DNA of 32,370 bases from JBCBJZ01 sp038522635 (GCA_038522635.1 JBCBJZ010000021.1:1-32370), one strand, 5' to 3'; positions 16,345 to 24,880 are shown, numbered from the stretch's first letter. Numbers and translations: made by a program. The notes: generated by a model not told the origin, from the letters alone.

Positions 16345-16920
16345 TCAGCTCGCCTGTTGCAGCGCTTTGCGCACGTCCTCAGGCGACACGTCGGTACCGA
16401 CGAGCTGCTTGACGATCGATGTTGCGGTGTCGGTCGCGATCTCGTCCACGCTGGCGAGCGCGGCCGCCTTCGTTTCGGTGATCCGCGCTTCGGCTGTTGC
16501 GAGTTTTGCGGCGAGGTCTTCTTCGACGCGGTGGCGTTCCTTGTCGGCTTCGCCGGCGACCTGCTCGCGTGTTTGTGCCGCGGTGGCGCTCGCTTTGGAA
16601 CGCGCATCGGCCAGCGTCTTTTCATAATCTGCGAGCGCTTTGTCGGTCTCGCCGCGCAGGCGCTCAGCTTCGTCCAGGTCGCGCCGGATGCGTTCACGCC
16701 GCGCCGACAGCACCTGCTCGATGCGTGGCAACGCCACACGTGACATCAGCAGGTAGAGCAGCGTGAACGAGATCGCGAGCCAGATGAGCTGCGGCGCGAA
16801 AGTCTCGACGTTGAACGGCGGGAAGGCTGCGCTTTCGCCAGGCTTGGCGCCGACGCTGGCCGTCGGCTGGAAGCCGCCTACCGTCTTGAGGGTGGAGGTC
16901 GAAGAGGGGGCGTCAGCCAT
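16345..16920 (-). CDS. atpF': ATP synthase F0 subunit b' (AtpF2/AtpG)
   Basis: This 191-residue protein is the b' subunit, which pairs with b to form a heterodimeric stator stalk as in photosynthetic and alphaproteobacterial ATP synthases. A polar Ser/Thr/Ala-rich head (1-45) precedes the transmembrane helix with its family signature FNVETFAPQLIWLAISFTLLYLLMSRVALPRI (about 45-76). A long alanine/glutamate/arginine coiled-coil helix fills the rest. ATG 16920 (MADAPSS) is preferred. The frame is open to 17049, but the added 43 residues look non-coding and contain the intercistronic hairpin region. Confidence 0.93.
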   Translation of the reverse strand: MADAPSSTSTLKTVGGFQPTASVGAKPGESAAFPPFNVETFAPQLIWLAISFTLLYLLMSRVALPRIEQVLSARRERIRRDLDEAERLRGETDKALADYEKTLADARSKASATAAQTREQVAGEADKERHRVEEDLAAKLATAEARITETKAAALASVDEIATDTATSIVKQLVGTDVSPEDVRKALQQAS

Positions 16921-17017
16921 AAATTTAGGTCCGCGCGATGTCCGCGTCAGCGGGAGGGTGGCCAAGCGAAGCCCGACGAAGGGCTCGCAGCCTTGGTTGG
17001 TTGCCGGGTGGTCCATG

Positions 17018-17038
17018 ATCGGGCGACGGTGGCCCGAT
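17018..17038. promoter_or_regulatory. Intercistronic hairpin between atpE and atpF'
   Basis: ATCGGGC at 17018-17024 pairs with GCCCGAT at 17032-17038 around a 7-nt loop, in the 246-bp gap following atpE. A structure here could stall RNases or attenuate transcription so that atpE (many copies per complex) exceeds the stalk genes. The pairing is seen; the role is inferred. Confidence 0.45.
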
Positions 17039-17166
17039 GCGGGAGCCAATCACCTGCGAGGCTGGTGCGACGGCGTACGATCAGACGCCCGCACCGCCAG
17101 CGGCGTTCCGCAGTCGACCGCGTGCCGCCGGCCCCCTCAAGGAGGCTCGGCAACAACGCTTCGATG

Positions 17167-17454
17167 TTAGACCACGAACAGCAGCAGCAGCGCGATCAGC
17201 AGCGAGAAGATGCCGAGCGCTTCGGTCAGCGCGAAGCCGAGCAGCAGCGTACCGCGCTGGCCATCGGCGGCCGACGGGTTGCGCAGTGCGCCGGACAGGA
17301 ACTGGCCGAACAGGTTGCCAAGGCCGATGCCGGCGCCGGCCATGCCGAGGCAGGCGATGCCCGCACCGATGTATTTGGCCGCGTTGGTGGTTGCGGCGGC
17401 AGCGGCGACGGCGGCGTCGGGCTGCGTCGATTGGGCGATGAGATCGATGACCAT
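17167..17454 (-). CDS. atpE: ATP synthase F0 subunit c
   Basis: This proteolipid subunit forms the proton-driven rotor ring. It has the two-helix hairpin KYIGAGIACLGMAGAGIGLG, a polar loop RNP at 58-60, and the second helix with the proton-carrying carboxylate E78 (GFALTEALGIF). The protein is 95 residues, about 20 longer than the 74-76 usual in alphaproteobacteria. The extra N-terminal stretch MVIDLIAQSTQPDAAVAAAA precedes the normal start of helix 1. The extension is supported by a strong ribosome-binding site AAGGAG at 17467-17462, seven bases before ATG 17454, and there is no better internal start. Its fate in the protein is unknown. It follows atpB by 84 bp. Confidence 0.96.
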   Translation of the reverse strand: MVIDLIAQSTQPDAAVAAAAATTNAAKYIGAGIACLGMAGAGIGLGNLFGQFLSGALRNPSAADGQRGTLLLGFALTEALGIFSLLIALLLLFVV

Positions 17455-17538
17455 GATGAGGCTCCTTACGTTTGATCTTGGGTTTTGCTGGACGCGCGGG
17501 ATCAGGTGACGCCCGGCGGTGTTCGATGTGTTTGGGTA

Positions 17539-18300
17539 TCAGTGGCTTCCGTGGACCGCGTCGCTCAAGTAGACGCAGGTGAGGACGGCAAAGACGTAGG
17601 CCTGCAGAACCGCGACCAGGATTTCAAGCGCGGTCAGCACCACGGTCAGCAGCAAAGGCAAAGGCGACAGGATCGCCCAGATGCCGCCGCCAAGCAGCAC
17701 CCCGACGAAGCCCGCGAAGATCTTGAGGGCGATGTGCCCGGCCAACATGTTGGCGAACAGGCGCACGGACAAGCTGATTGGCCGTGAGATGAACGAGATG
17801 ATCTCGATCGGCACCAGCAACGGCATCAGCACAGCCGGCACACCCGACGGCACGAAGATGCCGAAGAAGCCCAACCCGTGCTTGTAAATCCCGTAGCCGA
17901 TCACGATCGCCATCACCAGGACGGCAAGTGCCGCCGTCACCGCGATGTGGCTCGTCACTGTGAAGGTGATGCCGGGGATCGGGAACATGCCGAGCAGGTT
18001 GACCACCAGTACGAACATAAAGAGCGAAAACACCAGCGGCAGGAACTGCACGCCGTGCGGCCCGATATTCTCGCGCACCGTGGTCGCCATGAACTCGTAA
18101 AACACCTCCGCCATCGACTGCAGACGGGTTGGCACCAGCGAGCGCCCGCGCATCGAGAGAATCATGAAGGCGGAGATGATCGCGATCGCGACCAGCATGT
18201 AGGCGGCCGAGTTGGTGAAGTGCGCGTCGATGCCGAACAACGTGAATTCGGCAAGCCGTTTGATCTCAAACTGCTCGATTGGCCCTGCGAGAAATCCCAC
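17539..18300 (-). CDS. atpB: ATP synthase F0 subunit a
   Basis: This 253-residue subunit forms the stator proton half-channels next to the c-ring. It is strongly hydrophobic with five to six transmembrane helices. Conserved landmarks include NLLGMFPIPGITFTVTSHIAVT (about 101-122) and RPISLSVRLFANMLAGH (173-189), in which R180 is the essential arginine facing the c-subunit carboxylate. The final segment LTALEILVAVLQAYVFAVLTCVYLSDAV is typical. The start is GTG 18300, preceded by AGGGGA at a normal distance. It is 54 bp after atpI in the same operon. Confidence 0.96.
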   Translation of the reverse strand: MGFLAGPIEQFEIKRLAEFTLFGIDAHFTNSAAYMLVAIAIISAFMILSMRGRSLVPTRLQSMAEVFYEFMATTVRENIGPHGVQFLPLVFSLFMFVLVVNLLGMFPIPGITFTVTSHIAVTAALAVLVMAIVIGYGIYKHGLGFFGIFVPSGVPAVLMPLLVPIEIISFISRPISLSVRLFANMLAGHIALKIFAGFVGVLLGGGIWAILSPLPLLLTVVLTALEILVAVLQAYVFAVLTCVYLSDAVHGSH

Positions 18301-18354
18301 CGGTCGTCCCCTTAACCCTGCCTGCTTTGTGGCGCGCGAGCGTTCGCGCTGCCC

Positions 18355-18816
18355 TTAAGCGTCATCGTCATCATCACGAACGGACGGTCCGGCGCTCGGA
18401 TTGGCCGGCCCCGTCTTCGTGCTCATACCTGCGCGGATCACATTCAACATGCCGGCAGCGGAGCCCAACATGAAGAAAAGAATGAAAAGCCACGGTCGTG
18501 TACCAAGCCATTCGTCTAAAAGCCAGCCGATCACGCAGCCGACCACGATGCCCCCGATCAATTCGGTGGACACCCGCAATGCCTTGCCGATAGCGGCCCC
18601 GCGCGCCGCGGTTGAGCTGTCCGACGACGTGCCCGTTGCGCCGGGTTGCGCTGTCGCGCTGCCGAACGGCCCCTTTTGTGCGACCTTGGGTTCTTGTTCT
18701 CCACGCGCGGAGCGCAGGCGATCGCCAAGCTGCGACGAACGCGAGCGAAACGCGTCGCGCTCAGCCTCGCTGATGCGGCCGCGCTCATCGGGCGCGTCGG
18801 GTTTGTCGTCGCTCAT
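18355..18816 (-). CDS. atpI: AtpI/AtpZ-like F0 assembly protein
   Basis: This 153-residue protein is the first gene of the F0 operon. In other bacteria AtpI assists assembly of the c-ring, possibly with magnesium or calcium transport. The first 70 residues are polar and disordered, with many charges and Ser/Gly. Two transmembrane helices follow (about 85-100, LIGGIVVGCVIGWLLDEWLG, and 107-128, WLFILFFMLGSAAGMLNVIRA), the standard AtpI hairpin with its WLLDEWLGTRPW loop. The C-terminus ends in an acidic DDDDDA. ATG 18816 lacks a good Shine-Dalgarno. Confidence 0.88.
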   Translation of the reverse strand: MSDDKPDAPDERGRISEAERDAFRSRSSQLGDRLRSARGEQEPKVAQKGPFGSATAQPGATGTSSDSSTAARGAAIGKALRVSTELIGGIVVGCVIGWLLDEWLGTRPWLFILFFMLGSAAGMLNVIRAGMSTKTGPANPSAGPSVRDDDDDA

Positions 18817-18909
18817 GGAGGCCTGTGCCCTGATGCGCGGGGGTGTCGCTCTGACGCACCCACGATGGGCGCCCGGGAGCTTACGTCGAACATGATCGAA
18901 TTGCGCCGG

Positions 18910-18938
18910 ACGTTAGGTTTCGCATCTGCACAAGTCAA
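18910..18938 (-). promoter_or_regulatory. Candidate sigma-70-type promoter of the atp F0 operon
   Basis: On the minus strand, TTGACT (18938-18933) is followed after exactly 17 bases by TAACGT (18915-18910). The -35 matches the alphaproteobacterial TTGAC core; the -10 is a partial match. Transcription would start near 18903, about 87 bases before the atpI ATG. Confidence 0.45.
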
Positions 18939-18967
18939 GCGCCTGCGATAGCGCTAAATATATGATT

Positions 18968-18982
18968 TTAAACTGAATTTAT
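18968..18982. promoter_or_regulatory. Near-consensus CtrA-type site (TTAA-N7-TTAT)
   Basis: TTAA at 18968-18971 and TTAT at 18979-18982 are separated by seven bases, matching seven of eight positions of the CtrA motif TTAA-N7-TTAA. A further TTAA lies at 18987-18990. This AT-rich island is in the divergent region between atpI and the FGE-fold gene. AT-rich sequence makes chance matches likely. Confidence 0.25.
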
Positions 18983-19064
18983 GGATTTAAGTGCGCTGCG
19001 ACAATCCGTCATCGCACAGGTTTGGTACAGCCCACAACGCTCCTTTCACGGCCGCTTAAGCAAA

Positions 19065-19092
19065 GTGCAAATCTAGCCTGCGAAGCTTGCAC
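19065..19092. promoter_or_regulatory. Inverted repeat GTGCAA / TTGCAC upstream of the FGE-fold gene
   Basis: GTGCAA (19065-19070) and TTGCAC (19087-19092) form a 6-bp inverted repeat with a 16-nt spacer, ending 35 bp before the ATG at 19127. It could be a repressor operator or a weak mRNA hairpin. A similar but closer-spaced pair occurs upstream of the SRPBCC gene at 30277-30301. Confidence 0.3.
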
Positions 19093-19126
19093 AAAGCAGA
19101 GGTCAGCGTTTGCAAGGTTTCCCCCC

Positions 19127-20410
19127 ATGTCTGTGACGATCGTCGACATCCTGTTTATCAGCCTGCTCTTGTGTGCAGGCGGTGTGTTGGTCGGACTTGA
19201 GTCAGGCGCACTCGCCGCCCACAAGATCAAGGCCGTGGTCAGCGTCAGCACGCTGTGCGCTGGGGCTTTCGTCGCCTATTTCACGGTCGACAGCGAAGGC
19301 AAGATCGACTGGGGCGACGAGATCAAGGCCGAGCAGGGCGAAGGCGGGCAAAAAAAGAAGAAAAAGGTCGGCGCTGCTGAAACCGGTAAGGGCGGGACGC
19401 CAACGGAACGAGACGGCAAAGATGGCAAGCAGGCCCAGGCCGACCTCAAGGACGGCAAGAAGGGTACTGGCGGTGGCCTTGAGAGCGATGGCAAGAAGAA
19501 GGGCAAAGGCAAGGGTGGCGCGGGCGCAGAGAACGACGTTGCATTGTTCGACACCTTCCGCGACTGCAAGCTTTGCCCGCTGATGGTGAAGCTGCCCAAG
19601 GGCGAGTATGCGATGGGCGCCGGGTCCGGCAGCCTGGGCGCGCAGCCGACGGAAGGCCCGGTAACGCCGGTGGCGATCCCGAAGGACTTCGCGGTCTCGC
19701 GCTTTGAGATTTTGCGTCGCGAGTTCCACGCGTTCGTTGCTGAGACCGGCTACAAGCCCGCCAACGCCTGCATCAACGACAGCGTGCGGGCCACGCCCAA
19801 GAAGCCGCTCAAACCGACCAAGGGACTGAATTACCGCAAGCCGGGCTTTGTCCAGGATGGCACCGATCCGGTGGTGTGCATCTCGTGGAGCGATGCGAAA
19901 GCCTACGTGCGGTGGTTGAGCGACAAGACCGGCGGCACCTATCACCTGCTCACCGAAGCGGAATGGGAATATGCCGCGCGGGCCGGTGCCAGCGGACCGT
20001 TCGCGATGGGCGCGGTGGTCAACGCCAGGAACGTCAATTTCGATCGCAACTGGACCGGCACATCGCCGACGGGGACCTTTGGGCCAAACCGCTTTACCTT
20101 GCGCGAGGTGCACGGCAACGTCGCTGAATGGGTCGAAGACTGTTGGCACCCCTCGCTTGCCGGCGGCCCCGACGGGATCATCGCCTGGACCGATCCGAAC
20201 AAGGCTGACTGCTCGCGGCGTAGTGTGCGCGGCGGCAGTTGGGTCAGCACGTTACTGCAGGTGCGCTCATCGGCGCGCGCGTCGCTGCCGTTCGGCCAGG
20301 CGCGCAATTCGGTGGGGCTGCGGGTGGCGAAAGTGCTGCGTGGCGAGCGTGAGTTGCCGGCGATGCCGAAGCGCGATGAGACGCTGGTCAGCAAGAACCG
20401 CAGCCGCTGA
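19127..20410 (+). CDS. Membrane-anchored FGE/SUMF-fold protein lacking the catalytic cysteines
   Basis: This 427-residue protein has two N-terminal hydrophobic helices (about 6-24 and 34-54), a Lys/Gly-rich linker (60-135), and an FGE-sulfatase (SUMF1) fold from about 144 to 412. The fold begins with FRDCKLCPLMVKLPKGEYAMGAGSG. It continues with VSRFEILRREFHAFV, PVVCISWSDAKAYVRWLS, YHLLTEAEWEYAARAG, EVHGNVAEWVEDCW and RGGSW, and closes with SVGLRVAK. True formylglycine-generating enzymes bind copper through two cysteines shortly after RGGSW. This protein has a shortened segment there (STLLQVRSSARASLP) with no Cys. It is therefore probably not a sulfatase activator, and no sulfatase is nearby. 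ATG 19127 is chosen because it starts the first helix directly. The role is unknown. Confidence 0.88.
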   Translation: MSVTIVDILFISLLLCAGGVLVGLESGALAAHKIKAVVSVSTLCAGAFVAYFTVDSEGKIDWGDEIKAEQGEGGQKKKKKVGAAETGKGGTPTERDGKDGKQAQADLKDGKKGTGGGLESDGKKKGKGKGGAGAENDVALFDTFRDCKLCPLMVKLPKGEYAMGAGSGSLGAQPTEGPVTPVAIPKDFAVSRFEILRREFHAFVAETGYKPANACINDSVRATPKKPLKPTKGLNYRKPGFVQDGTDPVVCISWSDAKAYVRWLSDKTGGTYHLLTEAEWEYAARAGASGPFAMGAVVNARNVNFDRNWTGTSPTGTFGPNRFTLREVHGNVAEWVEDCWHPSLAGGPDGIIAWTDPNKADCSRRSVRGGSWVSTLLQVRSSARASLPFGQARNSVGLRVAKVLRGERELPAMPKRDETLVSKNRSR

Positions 20411-20482
20411 TCCACATTTGCGCGGCTGCCGAAGGTGGTCGCCATCACGTATAGCACTGGACGCAGGAAGAGGGTGGCCGGG

Positions 20483-23400
20483 TCAAACCGCCACCGCGTC
20501 ATCGATCAGCGCTTCGGCCGCTGCCAGATCCACCGAGACAAGCTGTGACACGCCGCGCTCGGCCATCGTCACACCGAACAACCGATCCATCCGCGCCATG
20601 GTCATCGGGTGGTGCGTGATCACCAGGAAGCGCGTTGCGGTATCGGCCTGCATGGTCTCAAGCATAGTGCAGAAGCGGTCGACGTTGCTGTCATCAAGCG
20701 GCGCATCCACTTCGTCGAGCACGCAAATCGGCGACGGATTGGTCTTGAAGACCGCGAAGATGAGCGATAGCGCCGTCAGCGTCTGCTCACCGCCTGAAAG
20801 TAGCGACAGCGTTGCGGGCTTCTTGCCGGGCGGTTTGGCGATGATCTCAAGGCCGCCCTCCAGCGGGTCGTCGGCTTCGATCATCTCAAGGCGCGCTTCA
20901 CCGCCGCTGAACAACGTCGCAAACAGCGTCTGGAAGTGAGCGTTGACCGTCTCAAACGCTTCGAGCAGGCGTTTGCGGGCTTCCTTGTTGAGCTTTGAGA
21001 TGCCGCCGCGCAGTTTCGCGATCGCGGCCTCTAGGTCGATGCGCTCCGTCTCCACCGTTTCGAAAGCGGTGGTCGCCTCTGCCAGATCGGCTTCCGCCTG
21101 AAGGTTGACGCCACCCAAGCGATCCCGGTCGGTGCGCAGCCGCGTCAACCGGCTCTCCACATCGTCGAGCGCGAAGGCCGTTTGCCCCTGCGGATTGCCC
21201 ACGACGTTCAGGCACTCCTGAGGCGCGCAATCGAAGGCTTCACGGATCGCGCGCGCTTCTTCGTTGCGTTTGGTACGCGCAGCCTCAAGACGGGCCTCAG
21301 CCCGGGCCCGGGTCTCGCGCGCCACACTGACCGCTTCGCGCGCGGTTCGGGCCATATCCTGCGCATCCTTGGCAGCGCGCTCTCCTTCGGCCAGCGCATC
21401 ACCGGCCTGACGGTGGGCCGCTTCGGCCTTCTCGCGCGCCTCACGAAGCGGGGCTTGCGCTTGCGCCAAAGCGGCTGCGACGTCGCCGATCGCTTCGATC
21501 TCGTCTTGCGCGTCGCGCTGGCGGGCTTCGAGCGTGTTGCTTTGCGCTTGCGCGCGTGCTGCCGCCGTCTCACAGCGCGTGCGGGCCTGCGCGATCGCCT
21601 CGAGCCGCTGCTTGCGTTGTAGCGTTTCGCGGGAGGCGGCCGTGGCGGCAGCTTCGAGGGTGGCCCGCTCGTTGCGCAAGCGATCGCACAGCGCTTGTGC
21701 AGCTTCGAACGCGTCTGACAGGCCTTCGATGGGCGCCATGGCGTCAAGGGCGTGGCGCGCTTCATCGCGATTGCGCTGAGCCTGTGAGCAAGCGCTTCGC
21801 GCTTCATCGCATGCGGCTTCCAGTTCGCTTTGCCGGCGTGCCGCTTCATCGCGGCGGGCTGTCAGGCGTTCGGCGTCCTCGTGCGCTTGCGCGTGGGCGC
21901 TGGCAGCTTCGCGCGCGGCTGTGTGCGCTTTCGCCAGCGCGACTTCTGTCTTGGTCAACGCATCGGCGGCCTTGTCATCGTGATCGCTTAAGGTCTTGGC
22001 GCGCTCTTCGGCTGTGGCCAGATCGGCGATAAGGCGTTGGAGGCGGTTGCGCTCGCGCAGGCGTACGCTCGCCGCGGTCGGTGCATCGCCAGCCGCCGTG
22101 AACCCGTCCCAACGCCACAGGTCACCTTGTGGTGAGACGAGCCGCTGCCCCGGCGCCAACGCGCGTGCCAGCCGCGCACCCTCTTCCGCCGCGACAATGC
22201 CCGTCATCGCAAGGCGGGCTGCCATCGCGTCTCCACCCTTCACGTAAGCGCTCATGGGCGTTGCTTCGGCAGGTAGCGCGGGCAAAGCAGGTGGTGCGGG
22301 CAAGGGAGGCGGCGCGGATATGGCAGGCGGCAGGTCGGCCGCGTTCGCCGGCGTCTCATGTTCGGGTGACGATGCTGCAGCGTGCGTTGCCCAATGGATC
22401 GGCGCGTGCGGATCAGCCGACGCGTTGAGATCATCACCGAGTGCCGCGCCCAACGCGATCTCAAAGCCGGGCGTCACGTCAAGATCATCAAGGATTGGCG
22501 TGAAGGCTTCGTCGCTTGCCGGCAGCAAGATGGTCTGGAGCGCCTGCACTTCGGCTGCCAGCCGGCCGGCGGCCAGACGGGCCTCCTGCGCTTTGATGCG
22601 GGTCTCTTCGACGCTGCTGCGCGCTTGCGCGACTGCGTTTTGCGCGTGCTGCACGCCTTCATCGGCGGCGTCGCGGCTTGTTATGGCGGTCTGCGTAAGC
22701 GCGAGGGCAGCCGCAACCGCGGCGTGGTTGGGCCGTTGTGCAATGAGTTCTTCAACCTTGCGCACGCCCTCTTCGACCCGGCGGGACTCGCGTTCGATAT
22801 CCGTAGTCGCGCGATCGCGGATTTGCTCGAGCCGTTGGCGCTCTGCGGTGTGGGCCATCAGCGCTTGCGAGGCTTCACGCTGAGACGTTGTGGCGGTCTC
22901 AAGCGCGGTGCGCGCGGCGCGGAGCGCCTCGCTGCGGGTCGCATCCTCCTGCGCCGCGCTCGCCTGATGCGCGTGCAGCGCCTTGGCTTCGGCCTCGAGC
23001 GCGTTTTGGGTTTCAGCCTGTTCGCGCAGGACATCGCGTTCGCGTTTGATGTCTTGGCTGATCTGTTCGACCCGCCCCGTCAGCTCGTCGCGTCGGGCGG
23101 CTTTGCGCGCTGCATCCTCTTCCAGCATCTGCGCTTCGCGGGCGAGCCGGGTACACGCCGCCCCCGCCTCCGCTTCGCCCTGGCGTAACGGTGTCAGCGC
23201 GCTTTGCCTCGTCTGGGCCTCACGCTCGGCCGCGCTGTCGCTGGCGGTCTGCGTGGCAAGCACCCGCGTCGCCTCTTCAAGCGCACTCTCAGCGTCGCCA
23301 ACTTCGCCGTGCGCCTTCGTCCAGCGCAGGTGCAGCACGATCGCTTCGCTGCTGCGGATCTCATCGCTGAGTTCACGGTAACGGCGTGCCTGGCGCGCCT

Positions 23401-24031
23401 GCCGCTTCAGGCTATCGACCTGACTGCGCAGTTGACCAAGCACGTCCTGGAGCCGCTCAAGGTTCGCTTCGGCCGCCCGCAAACGCAGTTCCGCTTCGTG
23501 CCGGCGCGAATGCAACCCGGCGATGCCGGCGGCGTCCTCTAGGACGCGACGGCGCTGCTCGGGCTTCGCGTTGACGATTTCGGCGATCTGCCCCTGGCGC
23601 ACCAGCGCAGGCGAGCGCGCACCGGTCGCCGCATCCTCAAACAGCAGCTTGATGTCGCGCGCACGGGTCTCGCGGGCGTTGACCCGGTAGGTGGAGCCGG
23701 CATCACGCTCGATGCGCCGCGCGATCTGCAATTCATCCGCGTCGTTGAAGGCGGCCGGGGCTTCGCGCGCGGTGTTATCGAGGAACAACGTCACTTCGGC
23801 GGCCTCACGCGCAGGGCGTGCAGTGGTGCCCGCGAAGATCACATCCTCCATGGCCGAGGCGCGCATCGATTTATAGGACGTCTCCCCCATCACCCAGCGT
23901 AGCGCTTCGAGCAGGTTCGACTTGCCGCAGCCATTGGGGCCGACGACGCCTGTCAGGCCCGGCTCGATCAGCAGGTCGGTCGGTTCGACGAACGATTTAA
24001 AACCGAGCAGGCGGAGGCGGATGATTTGCAT
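20483..24031 (-). CDS. smc: Chromosome segregation ATPase SMC
   Basis: This full-length 1182-residue SMC works with ScpA and ScpB to compact and separate sister chromosomes by loop extrusion. The N-terminal head starts MQIIRLRLLGFKSF, with Walker A GPNGCGKS at 31-38. Two long coiled-coil arms rich in Ala/Glu/Arg flank a hinge at roughly 500-680. The C-terminal head holds the signature LSGGEQ at 1078-1083, Walker B ICVLDEVDAP at about 1102-1111 and the H-loop region LVITHHP. The hinge carries a Pro/Ala-rich insertion of about 50 residues (near 540-592), which is unusual. The gene starts 18 bp after the DsbA-like lipoprotein gene and is probably in its operon. Confidence 0.97.
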   Translation of the reverse strand: MQIIRLRLLGFKSFVEPTDLLIEPGLTGVVGPNGCGKSNLLEALRWVMGETSYKSMRASAMEDVIFAGTTARPAREAAEVTLFLDNTAREAPAAFNDADELQIARRIERDAGSTYRVNARETRARDIKLLFEDAATGARSPALVRQGQIAEIVNAKPEQRRRVLEDAAGIAGLHSRRHEAELRLRAAEANLERLQDVLGQLRSQVDSLKRQARQARRYRELSDEIRSSEAIVLHLRWTKAHGEVGDAESALEEATRVLATQTASDSAAEREAQTRQSALTPLRQGEAEAGAACTRLAREAQMLEEDAARKAARRDELTGRVEQISQDIKRERDVLREQAETQNALEAEAKALHAHQASAAQEDATRSEALRAARTALETATTSQREASQALMAHTAERQRLEQIRDRATTDIERESRRVEEGVRKVEELIAQRPNHAAVAAALALTQTAITSRDAADEGVQHAQNAVAQARSSVEETRIKAQEARLAAGRLAAEVQALQTILLPASDEAFTPILDDLDVTPGFEIALGAALGDDLNASADPHAPIHWATHAAASSPEHETPANAADLPPAISAPPPLPAPPALPALPAEATPMSAYVKGGDAMAARLAMTGIVAAEEGARLARALAPGQRLVSPQGDLWRWDGFTAAGDAPTAASVRLRERNRLQRLIADLATAEERAKTLSDHDDKAADALTKTEVALAKAHTAAREAASAHAQAHEDAERLTARRDEAARRQSELEAACDEARSACSQAQRNRDEARHALDAMAPIEGLSDAFEAAQALCDRLRNERATLEAAATAASRETLQRKQRLEAIAQARTRCETAAARAQAQSNTLEARQRDAQDEIEAIGDVAAALAQAQAPLREAREKAEAAHRQAGDALAEGERAAKDAQDMARTAREAVSVARETRARAEARLEAARTKRNEEARAIREAFDCAPQECLNVVGNPQGQTAFALDDVESRLTRLRTDRDRLGGVNLQAEADLAEATTAFETVETERIDLEAAIAKLRGGISKLNKEARKRLLEAFETVNAHFQTLFATLFSGGEARLEMIEADDPLEGGLEIIAKPPGKKPATLSLLSGGEQTLTALSLIFAVFKTNPSPICVLDEVDAPLDDSNVDRFCTMLETMQADTATRFLVITHHPMTMARMDRLFGVTMAERGVSQLVSVDLAAAEALIDDAVAV

Positions 24032-24049
24032 CGCAACGGCGGGCGGACT

Positions 24050-24880
24050 TTAGCGCGCCGAGGCGTTGCGTGCGGCCGCGGCGCCCTGCAGCAGCGGGTC
24101 AATGTGGGCGCGCAGGCCATCGAGGGTCAGCACGCGTTTGACGAGCTTGTTGTTGATGAAAAAGTTGGGCGTTCCGATCACGCCGAGCAGCCGGCCGCGT
24201 TGTTTGACGGCCTTCAGCCCGGCGACCAGCCTCTGGTCCTTGAGGCAGGCGTTATACGCCGCCGCAGTCAGACCGTAACGCGCGGCGACCTTGAGAATGG
24301 GCCCGGTCCGCACCTCCTGGCTGACCCAGCGGGGCTGCGAGAACAAGAACGCATCGTAAAGCTTGAAGTAGTGGCGTTTGGGCGCGCAACGCCACGCGAT
24401 CGTCGCCGTGCCCGACTGCCGGCCGATCGGGAATTCGCGCATGATGAAACGCACCTTGCCGGTGTCGATGTAGGCGCGCTTGAAAGGCGGAAACACGGTC
24501 TTCTGGAAGCGGCGGCAAAACGGGCAGGTGAGTGACACGTATTTGATGACCGTTACCGGTGCATCGGTGCGGCCTAGCGCGTATTCGGGTAACGGACCTT
24601 TCTGGAGCACCTGCGCGAGGGTGGGGTTCTTGATGACCTCGCGGGGCTGGTAGGAGCTGCCGGTATCCTGCTTGAAGGGGTCGAAGGGCGCGCGCTTGGG
24701 CTGCACGGACGCGGTTGTCAGCGGTGCGCCGGCATTTTGCGCGGTCGGCTCAAGGCCCGAAGAAAGGGAAGCGGCGGAGCAGGCGCTGAGCAGGCTCGCG
24801 ATCGCTAGCGCGCCGCACACACGCTTCGCCACGCGGGTGTGCCCTTTCGAACGTCTTTGCATGGGCCATCGCGGCTGCAT
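24050..24880 (-). CDS. DsbA-like thioredoxin-fold lipoprotein
   Basis: This 276-residue secreted thiol-disulfide protein has a lipoprotein signal: basic N-terminus, hydrophobic core ALAIASL, and lipobox LSAC with the lipidated Cys at 34. A flexible linker of about 65 residues follows. The DsbA/DsbG-like thioredoxin domain (about 105-270) has the active-site motif CPFC at 119-122 (VSLTCPFCRRF), the VRFIMREFPIG strand and the cis-proline segment VIGTPNFFINNK. ATG 24880 is chosen for AAGGA at 24890-24886, five bases upstream; the frame is open to 24988. A second DsbA-like gene lies just upstream and smc 18 bp downstream. A periplasmic, membrane-tethered oxidase or reductase is inferred. Confidence 0.9.
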   Translation of the reverse strand: MQPRWPMQRRSKGHTRVAKRVCGALAIASLLSACSAASLSSGLEPTAQNAGAPLTTASVQPKRAPFDPFKQDTGSSYQPREVIKNPTLAQVLQKGPLPEYALGRTDAPVTVIKYVSLTCPFCRRFQKTVFPPFKRAYIDTGKVRFIMREFPIGRQSGTATIAWRCAPKRHYFKLYDAFLFSQPRWVSQEVRTGPILKVAARYGLTAAAYNACLKDQRLVAGLKAVKQRGRLLGVIGTPNFFINNKLVKRVLTLDGLRAHIDPLLQGAAAARNASAR

